This document shows positions 19,889 through 28,639 of a stretch of DNA of 64,000 nt, in pieces. Source of the stretch: Lachnospiraceae bacterium (GTDB lineage: Bacteria; Bacillota; Clostridia; Lachnospirales; Lachnospiraceae); assembly GCA_017517305.1 (NCBI GenBank), contig JAFWZV010000008.1, positions 1 through 64,000 of the forward strand, given 5' to 3'. The stretch's first letter is position 1; each line of letters starts with the position of its first letter. The notes below the pieces were generated by a model. The model did not search any database. It saw only the letters and a list, made by a program, of their open reading frames with translations, and was not told the origin of the DNA. The position numbers and the translations under genes are program-made.

Positions 19889-19963
19889 ATTATAGGTGAA
19901 AATGCCCTGAATTTTGGTCGAAGGCTGAAATATAGCTGATAAACTTTTAAACCTAATTCGACA
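19889..19963 (-). promoter_or_regulatory. Spo0A-type control region of spoIIGA-sigE
   Basis: On the minus strand TATAAT lies at 19894-19889. A perfect 0A box TGTCGAA lies at 19963-19957 (minus strand), and a second near-match GGTCGAA lies at 19916-19922 (plus orientation). Relative to a start near 19883 they fall around -77 and -36, similar to the two-site layout of the Bacillus spoIIG promoter. No sigma-A -35 box is seen at normal spacing, as expected for a Spo0A-activated promoter. Confidence 0.6.
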
Positions 19964-19979
19964 TTTGGAAGGAGAAATA

Positions 19980-21668
19980 ATGGAAGAAAAGATAGGAACA
20001 GAGCTAAATATTGCTCTTGATACAGCTGAATACTTAAGAGAGAAAAGCTTGGACTTAAATACAGGTTATGACAAAGACCTTAGTCAATGGAGATTGATAA
20101 TAAGATATATTGGGGATATAGAAGCCTTGGCTATGGATTATTCTGTTGAATATACTGAGCTATTAGGTGGTTTTGCTATTGTTTTAATAGATGAGAGTGT
20201 TATAGAAGAATTTGCATCGGATAGTAGAGTTATATATATCGAAAAGCCCAAGCTGTTTTTTCAAGCAAGAACAACTATAAATGGTTTTGTTGAATCTTGT
20301 ATGAATGTTCCTTTTTATGAGTATGGCTTAAAGGGAAAAGGCATCACTGTTGCTATAATTGATTCCGGTATTGATATATATAATTCAGTTTTTATGGATG
20401 ATAATGGCTCTGTTACAAAAATAGTAGGTATATGGGACCAAACATTATATGGTAATCCACCAAGGGGATATAATGTTGGGACATTCTATAGCAGGGAGGA
20501 TATAAATGCTGCCTTAGAATCTGATGAAAAGCTATTTTTTAGTGAGGATATATCAGGACATGGTACAGCTGTAGCAGGAATTGTTGTTTCATGTACTCCT
20601 GAGGTTGATTTACTTATTATAAAATTGGATACCTATGATAGGGAACAATCTGATACCATAAGTTTGATGCTGGGAATAGACTTTGCTGTTAGGTATTCTA
20701 TAGATAATGAATTACCTATGGTGATTAATTTGAGCTATGGAAATAATTCAGGTGACCATAATGGGAATTCTGTTCTAGAAAGATATATTGATTATGTATC
20801 AGGTATTTCAAAAATTACATTTGTAGTTGGAGCTGGAAATGATGGTGTTTCAGGGAGACATGTACAAATTAATATGGAAAATGAAAGCTTTTACAGGAGA
20901 GATTTTCTAATACCAGAAGGTGAAAAAGGTATAAATATTCAAGTATGGCGTAATTATCAGGATCAATTCCATATGTTTTTACAAACTCCTAGGGGTGATG
21001 TTATAGGACCCTTTAATAATCTCAATGTTCTTATGAAATATTCTATAAATGACATGGATATAAGAGTTTTAAATTCTAGTCCATCACCAATTAATATAAA
21101 ACAAGAAACCTATATTAGTATAATTCCTTATAATGAGTTTATTGAATCTGGAATTTGGTCTATTATTATTAATCCCCAAAGTATCATAGATGGAAGAGTT
21201 GATGCTTGGTTACCTGTTGAGGGAAGTACTAATACAAATATTAGATTTTTAACACCATCTGAGAGTACAACACTTACCATTCCTTCAACTACAGATAAAG
21301 TTATAACAGTTGGTGCATATGATTCTAATTCTATGACCTATGCATCTTTTTCGGGACGTGGTAATACTGTTGATGGTATTGTAAAGCCCGATATTGTTGC
21401 TCCTGGAGTTGATATTGATGTGCCTGCAGTTGGAGGAGGATATACTTTGGTGTCTGGAACTTCATTTGCAGCACCCTTTGTTTCTTCTGCGGCTGCTATG
21501 CTTATGGAGTATGGGATAGTAGAAGGAAATGATATGTTTTTGTATGGAGAGAAGGTAAAGTCATATATAATTAGTGGAGCAAGACAAATATTAGGTATAT
21601 CATCTTATCCTGACATAAGAGTTGGCTGGGGAGCATTATGTGTTGATGAAAGTATACCTAAAGAATAA
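19980..21668 (+). CDS. Subtilisin-like serine protease, Csp-like family
   Basis: 562 residues, family S8. Catalytic residues are Asp128 in IIDSGID, His194 in SGHGTAVAGI, and Ser495 in SGTSFAAPF; Asn is present in VVGAGND. About 100 residues precede the protease domain, like the prodomain of clostridial Csp germination proteases, and a beta-rich insert of about 150 residues separates the VVGAGND and Ser blocks. No signal peptide is visible. ATG 19980 is chosen because AAGGAG ends six bases upstream; a TTG at 19965 precedes that site. It is divergent from spoIIGA, which suggests a sporulation or germination link (inference). Confidence 0.8.
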   Translation: MEEKIGTELNIALDTAEYLREKSLDLNTGYDKDLSQWRLIIRYIGDIEALAMDYSVEYTELLGGFAIVLIDESVIEEFASDSRVIYIEKPKLFFQARTTINGFVESCMNVPFYEYGLKGKGITVAIIDSGIDIYNSVFMDDNGSVTKIVGIWDQTLYGNPPRGYNVGTFYSREDINAALESDEKLFFSEDISGHGTAVAGIVVSCTPEVDLLIIKLDTYDREQSDTISLMLGIDFAVRYSIDNELPMVINLSYGNNSGDHNGNSVLERYIDYVSGISKITFVVGAGNDGVSGRHVQINMENESFYRRDFLIPEGEKGINIQVWRNYQDQFHMFLQTPRGDVIGPFNNLNVLMKYSINDMDIRVLNSSPSPINIKQETYISIIPYNEFIESGIWSIIINPQSIIDGRVDAWLPVEGSTNTNIRFLTPSESTTLTIPSTTDKVITVGAYDSNSMTYASFSGRGNTVDGIVKPDIVAPGVDIDVPAVGGGYTLVSGTSFAAPFVSSAAAMLMEYGIVEGNDMFLYGEKVKSYIISGARQILGISSYPDIRVGWGALCVDESIPKE

Positions 21669-21721
21669 GTAGTTAAATAATTTAATAATTAAATAATTTA
21701 CATAATATTAGGACCTAAGAC

Positions 21722-21750
21722 TTGTAAATATTATACATTTTTGATAAAAT
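21722..21750 (+). promoter_or_regulatory. Promoter of the chemoreceptor gene
   Basis: TTGTAA (21722-21727), 17-bp spacer, TAAAAT (21745-21750). This is a vegetative sigma-type promoter rather than a flagellar sigma type. Confidence 0.5.
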
Positions 21751-21791
21751 AATAGCAGATTTTTTGTATAACATACAAAGGAGGACGTATT

Positions 21792-23489
21792 ATGGAGAAC
21801 AAGAAAATTAAGAAAATATCTATGAGGGTATATTTGATTGGTGCAATGATTGCTATGATTTTATGTACCGGATTTTTGATGGTGTGGTTGTATTCGCCAA
21901 ATATTAAGCAAGAGGTTACAGATCTTAATCATCATTATATGGACGATGTTTCCCTTGCCTACGGTACTATGATTTCTGAAGAAATAATGCTTTCATCTGC
22001 AGATGAAATTTTGACATATGAATATCTTGCCCATGAGTTAGATGATGTAGGTATGGAGGATGTTGAAAGTAGCTATGTTTATGTGGTGTGCCCAGATGGA
22101 ACTATGCTATATCATCCAGACAAGAATAAGGTGGGGAATCCTGTTGAGAATGCAGTTGTAACTCAGATAGTTGCAGATATTGATGCAGGTAAGACTATAG
22201 AGAATGGTACAATTGAATATGAATATAAGGGTGCTATGAAGTATGCAGGTGTTTATGTACCTGAGGGACAAGAATTTATTCTTGTTATCACTGCTGATGA
22301 GGATGAGCTTTTTGTAGCCATTGATCACTTGAATAAACGAGGAGTGATAGCAATTGTAATTGCTGTTATAGTATTTGGTTTAATTGGTGGCGTTGTTGCA
22401 TGGATTCTTATTAGACCTATTACTGAACTTACTAAAGTAGTTGAGAAGATATCTCAGATGGATTTTACTGAGGATCCTATACAGGAGAAGCTTAACAAGA
22501 AGAAGGATGAGACTGGTATTATAAGTCGAGCTCTTGATTCTCTTAGATTAGCCTTAGTTGATGTTGTTGGAACAATCAAGGAGAAGAGTGATAATGTTAT
22601 GTATGCAGCAGATGCTCTTAATACAGATGCTGCAGAGACTTCAACAACTATGGAACAGGTTGAGAAGGCTGTAAATGATATTGCTCAGGGAGCAGCTTCA
22701 CAGGCTGAGGATACTCAGTCAGCTACTGAGAATGTTATTATTATGGGTAACATGGTTGAGGAGACTAACGAAGAGATAGCTAAGCTCCGTGAATATGCTG
22801 AGGAGATGAAGGAATCTACTTCTTTTGCTAAGGATATCCTTAGAGAACTTGGTGATGTAAATAGAAGAGCTGGTGAGTACATTGATGTAATTGCTGAGCA
22901 GACTAATACTACTAATGAGTCTGCCCTTAAGATTAGCGAGGCAACTAAACTTATTACTTCAATTGCTGAGGAGACTAACTTACTTTCTCTTAATGCTTCA
23001 ATTGAGGCGGCGCGTGCTGGTGAGCAGGGTAAAGGCTTTGCGGTTGTTGCTGCTGAAATTCAAAAGCTTGCTGAACAGAGTAATATTTCAGCGCAGCAGA
23101 TTGAGATTATTATTCAAGAGCTTCTTGTGGATTCAGAGAGAGCTGTTGAGACTATGTATGATGTTAAGGAGATTATCAGATTACAGAGTGATCATGTAGA
23201 GCAGACTGATAATGCATTTACTCAGATTATTAGTGGGGTTGAGCAGTCTAATAGAGCTATTGATAGAATCTCAGATAAGGCTGCACAGCTTGATGAAGCT
23301 AGAGTTGGTGTTGTAGATATTGTTCAAAACTTAACTGCTATAGCAGAGGAGAATGCTGCTGGTACAGAGGAGACATCTGCTTCTGCTACAGAGGTTTCAG
23401 CTATTGTAGAGGATATTTCTGATAAGTCAAATGGTCTTCGTCAGATTGCTGCTGATTTGGAAGACAGCATGTCAATATTTAGATTTTAA
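21792..23489 (+). CDS. Methyl-accepting chemotaxis protein
   Basis: 565 residues. Membrane helix 1 (about 12-33), an outside sensor domain of about 150 residues with [20 protein letters not shown] typical of a Cache fold, membrane helix 2 (about 187-207), a HAMP domain (about 208-262), and a long cytoplasmic signalling coiled coil. The conserved hairpin tip is [20 protein letters not shown] with [18 protein letters not shown]. It would pass an outside signal to CheA/CheW, which are not in this window. GGAGG precedes the ATG. Confidence 0.93.
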   Translation: MENKKIKKISMRVYLIGAMIAMILCTGFLMVWLYSPNIKQEVTDLNHHYMDDVSLAYGTMISEEIMLSSADEILTYEYLAHELDDVGMEDVESSYVYVVCPDGTMLYHPDKNKVGNPVENAVVTQIVADIDAGKTIENGTIEYEYKGAMKYAGVYVPEGQEFILVITADEDELFVAIDHLNKRGVIAIVIAVIVFGLIGGVVAWILIRPITELTKVVEKISQMDFTEDPIQEKLNKKKDETGIISRALDSLRLALVDVVGTIKEKSDNVMYAADALNTDAAETSTTMEQVEKAVNDIAQGAASQAEDTQSATENVIIMGNMVEETNEEIAKLREYAEEMKESTSFAKDILRELGDVNRRAGEYIDVIAEQTNTTNESALKISEATKLITSIAEETNLLSLNASIEAARAGEQGKGFAVVAAEIQKLAEQSNISAQQIEIIIQELLVDSERAVETMYDVKEIIRLQSDHVEQTDNAFTQIISGVEQSNRAIDRISDKAAQLDEARVGVVDIVQNLTAIAEENAAGTEETSASATEVSAIVEDISDKSNGLRQIAADLEDSMSIFRF

Positions 23490-23510
23490 TTATTGTATGG
23501 AGGATTAGGA

Positions 23511-23999
23511 ATGAGAGTAGCTATAGTAATGGGTTCAACTAGTGATTTGCCAAAGCTTGAACCAGCTATTGATATATTGAAGGATTATGGAGTTAGTGTG
23601 GATGTAAGATGTTTATCAGCACACAGAGCGCATGCAGGTCTTTCTGCATTTATAGACGAAGCAAATAATAATGGTACTGAGGTTATTATTGCAGGTGCTG
23701 GAATGGCTGCTGCATTACCAGGAGTTGTAGCTTCACAGACCGTACTTCCTGTTATTGGTGTACCTATATCTGGTTCTGTGTTAGATGGCGTTGACGCACT
23801 TTATTCTATAGTTCAGATGCCACCTGGAATTCCAGTTGCTACTGTAGCTATTAATGGTGGAAAGAATGCAGCATATCTTGCTCTTCAGATAATGTCTATA
23901 AAGCATGAAGCTATCAAGGATAAGCTTCTTAGTTATAGAAAGGAAATGGAAGAGCAGGCTATGAAGGCTAATCAGGAGATAATTGCTAAATATAATTAG
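23511..23999 (+). CDS. purE: N5-carboxyaminoimidazole ribonucleotide mutase PurE
   Basis: 162 residues, standard PurE size. Motifs are VAIVMGSTSDLP, SAHRAH with the catalytic His, AGAGMAAALPGVVAS, and GVPISGSVLDGVDAL. It carries out a carboxylation step of de novo purine synthesis. ATG 23511 is preferred over TTG 23493 because GGAGG (23499-23503) lies between them. No other purine gene is nearby; its partner purK is not in the window. Confidence 0.95.
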   Translation: MRVAIVMGSTSDLPKLEPAIDILKDYGVSVDVRCLSAHRAHAGLSAFIDEANNNGTEVIIAGAGMAAALPGVVASQTVLPVIGVPISGSVLDGVDALYSIVQMPPGIPVATVAINGGKNAAYLALQIMSIKHEAIKDKLLSYRKEMEEQAMKANQEIIAKYN

Positions 24000-24020
24000 T
24001 AGTTAAATATTATAGAATTT

Positions 24021-24057
24021 ATAAGCCCATAATTTAAAGATTATGGGCTTATTATTT
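24021..24057 (+). terminator. Terminator after purE
   Basis: ATAAGCCCATAAT (24021-24033) pairs perfectly with ATTATGGGCTTAT (24040-24052), then TATTTT. Confidence 0.85.
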
Positions 24058-24077
24058 TAACGAGTATAGGTGTATAT

Positions 24078-26645
24078 ATGAAGAAAAAACTAGCGTTAGG
24101 CATTCTTGCACATGTGGATGCTGGAAAAACTACTTTATCTGAAGCTATACTGTACCACTCAGGTGTAATAAAAAGTTTAGGTAGGGTTGATAACAAGAAC
24201 ACATATTTAGATACTGAAGATATGGAGAAAAATAGAGGGATAACCATATTCTCAAAACAGGCTGTATTTGAAACAGATACAGCTTATTTTACGTTGGTTG
24301 ATACACCTGGTCACGTGGATTTCTCCGCAGAAATGGAGAGAACACTGCAGGTATTAGACTATGCTGTTTTGGTAGTAAGTGCAAGTGATGGTGTTCAGGG
24401 ACACACTAAAACATTGTGGAAATTGTTAAAACAATATAATATACCTGTGTTTATATTTGTAAATAAGATGGATCAGCCTGATAATGATAGTAATGAAATA
24501 TTACAGCTTCTTAAAAAGGAGCTTAGTGTTGATTGTATCCATTTTTCAAGAGGAACTATCTTAGATGATGAGCTTGAGCATATGGCAATGTTATATGCGG
24601 AATACACTAATGATGACAGCTTTCTTGATAAGTTCCTGGAGGAAGGTGCTCTTGATGATGATATTATTAGAGAACTTATTCTTCACAGACAGGTATTTCC
24701 GTGTTATTTTGGCTCTGCTTTAAAGCTTGAAGGAATAGATATATTTGTTGAAGGAATTAATCATTATACCATTAGTTCTAATTCTGCCACTTCTGAGGAT
24801 TTTGGTGCTAAGGTGTATAAGATTACCAGAGATGATAAAAATGAAAGACTAGTGCATCTAAAAATCACCAGTGGGGAACTTAAGGTAAAGGATAGAATTA
24901 AAGATGAAAAGATAAATCAAATTAGAATATATAATGGCAACAAATTCGAAACAGTTAATGCTGCAGATAAGGGTACAATATGTGCTGTTACAGGTTTAGA
25001 GAATATTGTTGCAGGTGATTCCTTGGGGGTTAATGAGCAAAGGTCTATGACCTTGTTAGAGCCTGTAATAAGTTATCAGATTATAATTCCAGATGGAATA
25101 AGTGCAAGACAAATTTATCCTAAGCTTAAGCAATTAGAGGAGGAAAATCCAGAGCTTTCCTTGAGTTGGAATGAGGACAAAGAAGAGATCAAGGTCAAGC
25201 TTATGGGACAGGTTCAAATTGAAATTCTTAAGGGTATTATAGAGAAGAGGTTTGGTTTTGTACCTGAGTTTGGCTTGGGAAGTATAAGCTACAAAGAAAC
25301 CATTTCTAACCAAGCTATTGGTGTGGGACATTTTGAACCGTTAAAGCATTATGCGGAAATACATCTAATGCTTCAGCCTAGTGAAAGAGGCTCTGGTATT
25401 ACAGTGGAAAGTAATTTAAGCGAAGATATTTTAGATAGAAATTGGCAACGCTTAGTTAAAACTCATGTGTTGGAGCGTACACATAGGGGTGTGTTAATTG
25501 GTGCACCTTTGACTGATGTTAAAATTACTATTACTAATGGTAGAGCTCATATCAAACATACTGAGGGTGGTGACTTTAGGCAAGCTACCTATAGAGCTAT
25601 TAGAAATGGCTTGATGTATGCTGATTCTCAGCTATTAGAACCATATTATGAATTTGAACTTAATATTCCTTCGGATATGATTGGGAGAGCAATGCTGGAT
25701 ATTGAAAATATGCATGGAAGCATGAATCCTCCAGAACAAAACGGTGAAATGGCCATAATATCTGGTAGATGTCCTGTTGCAACAATGAGGGATTATCAGG
25801 TTAATGTTAATGCTTATACTAAAGGTAAAGGAAGCTTGTCTGTTGGATTTTATGGTTATGATTTGTGTCATAATCAGGAGGAAATAGTTGAAAATTCCGG
25901 TTATGATCCATGTGAAGATATAAAAAATCCTCCATCCTCTGTATTTTGTGCTCACGGGGCAGGCTTTGTTGTGCCTTGGTATGAGGTCAGGGATTATATG
26001 CATCTTGATTTTGATGAAGAAAAAATAGATGAATTTATTCATATTGCTAATTATAGAAGAGAAAGCTTTGATTACTCTATTGGCACTGATGAAATAGATG
26101 CTATTCTGGGTAAAACCTATAATGCAAATTCCAAGTCAGGAAAACAGAGCTATAAAAAGAAGCGGGAAACAGATTATTTTGAGTATAACAAGGTAAAATC
26201 AAGTCCAAAAGTAAAAGAACAAGTATATATTATTGATGGATACAATGTTATATTTGCTTGGAAGGATCTAAAGGAACTCTCAAAACAAAATATAGATTCA
26301 GCAAAGGATCGATTAATATCAATTGTATCTGAATATAAAGCTATTATTGATACTAATATGATTATAGTTTTTGATGGATATAAGGTAAAGAACAATTTGG
26401 GAAGTCAAGATATTAAAGAAGACATATCTATCATTCATACAAAGGAAGGGGAAACGGCAGACGCTTATATTGAAAGATATGCAAATTCCAACAAGGATAA
26501 GTTAAATATTACTGTTGTGACTTCAGATAGTCTAATTAGACAGCTCACATCAGGTAATAACTGTAGAGTTGTTAGTTCTGTGGATTTTGAAAGAGAAGTA
26601 GATGCTGCTAAGAAGCAATTAAGGGACACATATAAATTAGATTAA
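24078..26645 (+). CDS. TetM-like translational GTPase fused to a Rae1/YacP NYN endoribonuclease domain
   Basis: 855 residues against about 640 for TetM. Residues 1-650 form an EF-G-like ribosome protection factor: P-loop AHVDAGKTT (11-19), switch RGITIFSKQ (52-60), DTPGHVDF (74-81), NKMD (128-131), then domains II to V. A basic linker (about 680-715) leads to a C-terminal NYN domain (716-855) that aligns with Bacillus Rae1: IIDGYNVIFAW with Asp720, IIVFDGYKV, TKEGETADAYIERYA, and VVTSDS. Rae1 is known to cut mRNA in the ribosomal A site. A fusion would place the nuclease where the GTPase binds. Tetracycline resistance should not be assumed. Confidence 0.88.
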   Translation: MKKKLALGILAHVDAGKTTLSEAILYHSGVIKSLGRVDNKNTYLDTEDMEKNRGITIFSKQAVFETDTAYFTLVDTPGHVDFSAEMERTLQVLDYAVLVVSASDGVQGHTKTLWKLLKQYNIPVFIFVNKMDQPDNDSNEILQLLKKELSVDCIHFSRGTILDDELEHMAMLYAEYTNDDSFLDKFLEEGALDDDIIRELILHRQVFPCYFGSALKLEGIDIFVEGINHYTISSNSATSEDFGAKVYKITRDDKNERLVHLKITSGELKVKDRIKDEKINQIRIYNGNKFETVNAADKGTICAVTGLENIVAGDSLGVNEQRSMTLLEPVISYQIIIPDGISARQIYPKLKQLEEENPELSLSWNEDKEEIKVKLMGQVQIEILKGIIEKRFGFVPEFGLGSISYKETISNQAIGVGHFEPLKHYAEIHLMLQPSERGSGITVESNLSEDILDRNWQRLVKTHVLERTHRGVLIGAPLTDVKITITNGRAHIKHTEGGDFRQATYRAIRNGLMYADSQLLEPYYEFELNIPSDMIGRAMLDIENMHGSMNPPEQNGEMAIISGRCPVATMRDYQVNVNAYTKGKGSLSVGFYGYDLCHNQEEIVENSGYDPCEDIKNPPSSVFCAHGAGFVVPWYEVRDYMHLDFDEEKIDEFIHIANYRRESFDYSIGTDEIDAILGKTYNANSKSGKQSYKKKRETDYFEYNKVKSSPKVKEQVYIIDGYNVIFAWKDLKELSKQNIDSAKDRLISIVSEYKAIIDTNMIIVFDGYKVKNNLGSQDIKEDISIIHTKEGETADAYIERYANSNKDKLNITVVTSDSLIRQLTSGNNCRVVSSVDFEREVDAAKKQLRDTYKLD

Positions 26646-26725
26646 TCGTTGTATTTTATGTAGTTTTGTGTTAACTTATTAATATCTATAGGAAACTATA
26701 ATTTTTACGAATGGGGGTTACTTAC

Positions 26726-27619
26726 ATGGATTTTAAGGGACTATGGACAACAATTAAGAAGAATGCAATACATTTATTTAAAAAAGCTAGAAAAGCCATT
26801 AAAAGATATATAAGAAAGCTTGTTAAGCACACAAAGGCAGGAGATTATAGCGTATTAATTTATACTATATTTGCTTTAGTTGCGCTGATTTTAATTATCG
26901 TTATGTTTGCTAATATCTTTTCACTTGGAGGAAAGAAAAAGAGCACTCTTGATATTACTACAACTGAGGTTGCAACACCAGCAGATGTTACAGAGGACCC
27001 ACAGATTGCAGCTCAGATGGCTTTAAAGCAGCAGGCTATGGATATTTATAGTAGGAATAAAGACTTTATCTTCTTAGTAGATGAAAATCATCCATTAGCT
27101 GAGGGCTATAGCTTTGAACATCATACATTAAACTGTGGTCTTGATATTGATAAGAGAATATATAATGATTTCTCTGAAATGTTAAATGCATGTAATATGG
27201 CAGGCTATGAATATAATATTATTAATGCTTATATAGATAAAGCAACACAGACAGAGCTTTATAACTCTGCTGTTGCACATTATGTAGATCAGGGACTTCT
27301 AGAAGAGGAGGCACAGGCTCAGGTAGGTAAATCAGTTGACAAGCCAGGTTGTAGCGAGCATGAGACAGGCTTGGCAATAGATTTAACCGATGTTGAGGTA
27401 TTGGGAGAAGAGGATTACAAGTCTACAAGAGGAACAGATCAGTGGCTTATGAATAATTGTCATAAGTATGGATTTATTAACAGATATCCAGCTAATAAGG
27501 TTAGTGTTACTGGTGTAAGTGATGAGCAGTGGCAGTTTAGATATGTTGGAAGAGAGGCTGCTGAATTTATGGCTGCAAATAATCTATCCTTAGAGGAGTT
27601 TATGGAGCTTGTTCAATAA
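26726..27619 (+). CDS. VanY-like D,D-carboxypeptidase fold, probably degenerate
   Basis: 297 residues with a basic N-terminus, one membrane helix (about 43-65), a Thr-rich linker, and a VanY/DacB-type domain. The SEHETGLAIDL motif keeps zinc ligands His212 and Asp219. The last motif, normally ExWH, reads EQWQ (267-270), so the third zinc His is replaced by Gln. The usual SxYRS substrate motif also reads NAYIDK. The fold is clear but activity is doubtful; it may bind wall peptides. ATG 26726 is chosen over 26711 because GGGGGT lies between them. The TPR gene follows after 24 bases. Confidence 0.8.
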   Translation: MDFKGLWTTIKKNAIHLFKKARKAIKRYIRKLVKHTKAGDYSVLIYTIFALVALILIIVMFANIFSLGGKKKSTLDITTTEVATPADVTEDPQIAAQMALKQQAMDIYSRNKDFIFLVDENHPLAEGYSFEHHTLNCGLDIDKRIYNDFSEMLNACNMAGYEYNIINAYIDKATQTELYNSAVAHYVDQGLLEEEAQAQVGKSVDKPGCSEHETGLAIDLTDVEVLGEEDYKSTRGTDQWLMNNCHKYGFINRYPANKVSVTGVSDEQWQFRYVGREAAEFMAANNLSLEEFMELVQ

Positions 27620-27643
27620 AATACTAATAGGGTTGGTTTTATT

Positions 27644-28555
27644 ATGACACCGAGAGAAGAGAAAAAAAGATTAAGAAGAAAAAAGAAAGCTATTAGAAAA
27701 GCGCTACATGTTCTTAATATTGCATTATTTATACTTGTGGTTATTATAACATTTGTAGGAATTTTCCATATATTTACACCTAAAAAGGCATATAGAAATA
27801 AAGGTGTTGATAGCTTTAATGCAGGTGAATATGAAGCTGCAATAGAACATTTTGATAAGGCTTTAGGCTATAATCAGTGGTTTTCTGATAAGCTTAATGT
27901 TGATATTTGTTATTATAAGGCGGATGCATATCTTAGATTAGAGATGTATCCAGAGGCTTATAATACTTACAAATATATATTAGATGAGTATTCTGATTCT
28001 CATTATAATGAGGAGGATGTGACTTATCTTATGACTATTACAGATGCACTTATAAGATTTTCTAAGGGGGAATATTATGGTTCTCATGGAACCTTTGTAG
28101 ATGCAGTAAGTAAGGGGTATACAGAGCTTGCTGTTTATGCGGCTATATGTTATGAGCATCTTGATGATTACGATAAGATGAAGGAATACTTTGATATATA
28201 TAGTAGAGAAGTTGGAATGGATGCATATCTGTGTTATAAATTTGCACAATATTACATTGAGCAAGAGGATTACAATACAGGCGCTGCATATACAAATCAG
28301 GGTTTAATGCAAGAGGATAAAACATATGAGAAGCAGCTTAGATATACTCAGATTGTATGTTATGAAAAGCTTGGTCAGTTTAATGAGGCCTTTGCATTGG
28401 TTAAAGAGTATGTGGAGCTTTATCCTGACGATATGAAGGGTGCAGACTTATATGCATATTTGGATACTAGAGTAAATATTTCTGAGGAACCTATCAATGA
28501 TATTTATGATTTGTATGGTGATGATAACTCAGATGATTATTTGGAAGAATATTAA
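27644..28555 (+). CDS. Membrane-anchored TPR-repeat protein
   Basis: 303 residues: a very basic cytoplasmic N-terminus (1-25), one membrane helix (about 26-47), then TPR-like helical repeats. The first repeat, NKGVDSFNAGEYEAAIEHFDKALGY, is clear, and others follow to about 270. The tail is acidic. TPR domains bind partner proteins, and the predicted location is outside the cell. It probably forms a unit with the VanY-like gene upstream. No specific function can be given. Confidence 0.78.
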   Translation: MTPREEKKRLRRKKKAIRKALHVLNIALFILVVIITFVGIFHIFTPKKAYRNKGVDSFNAGEYEAAIEHFDKALGYNQWFSDKLNVDICYYKADAYLRLEMYPEAYNTYKYILDEYSDSHYNEEDVTYLMTITDALIRFSKGEYYGSHGTFVDAVSKGYTELAVYAAICYEHLDDYDKMKEYFDIYSREVGMDAYLCYKFAQYYIEQEDYNTGAAYTNQGLMQEDKTYEKQLRYTQIVCYEKLGQFNEAFALVKEYVELYPDDMKGADLYAYLDTRVNISEEPINDIYDLYGDDNSDDYLEEY

Positions 28556-28573
28556 TAATTATAATGATGTATA

Positions 28574-28614
28574 AATATTATGGTTGTTTATTATATATGA
28601 ACAACCATAATATT
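28574..28614 (+). terminator. Strong AT-rich hairpin before hflX
   Basis: Bases 28574-28588 pair perfectly with 28600-28614 (15 bp, AACAACCATAATATT in the right arm) with an 11-base loop. No clean T-run follows, so it may be a weak terminator or an RNA stability element in the hflX leader. Confidence 0.5.
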
Positions 28615-28639
28615 ATTATGTCAACCAAAAGGTGATTGT

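Noticed and set aside
22891-23199. A Leu/Arg-rich plus-strand frame inside the chemoreceptor gene
   Set aside because: It is a frame-shifted reading of the conserved signalling domain and has no independent start signal.
24078-26645. Acquired tetracycline resistance gene
   Set aside because: The GTPase part is TetM-like, but the gene has no mobile element, leader peptide or resistance neighbours, and carries a nuclease fusion; resistance cannot be claimed from sequence.
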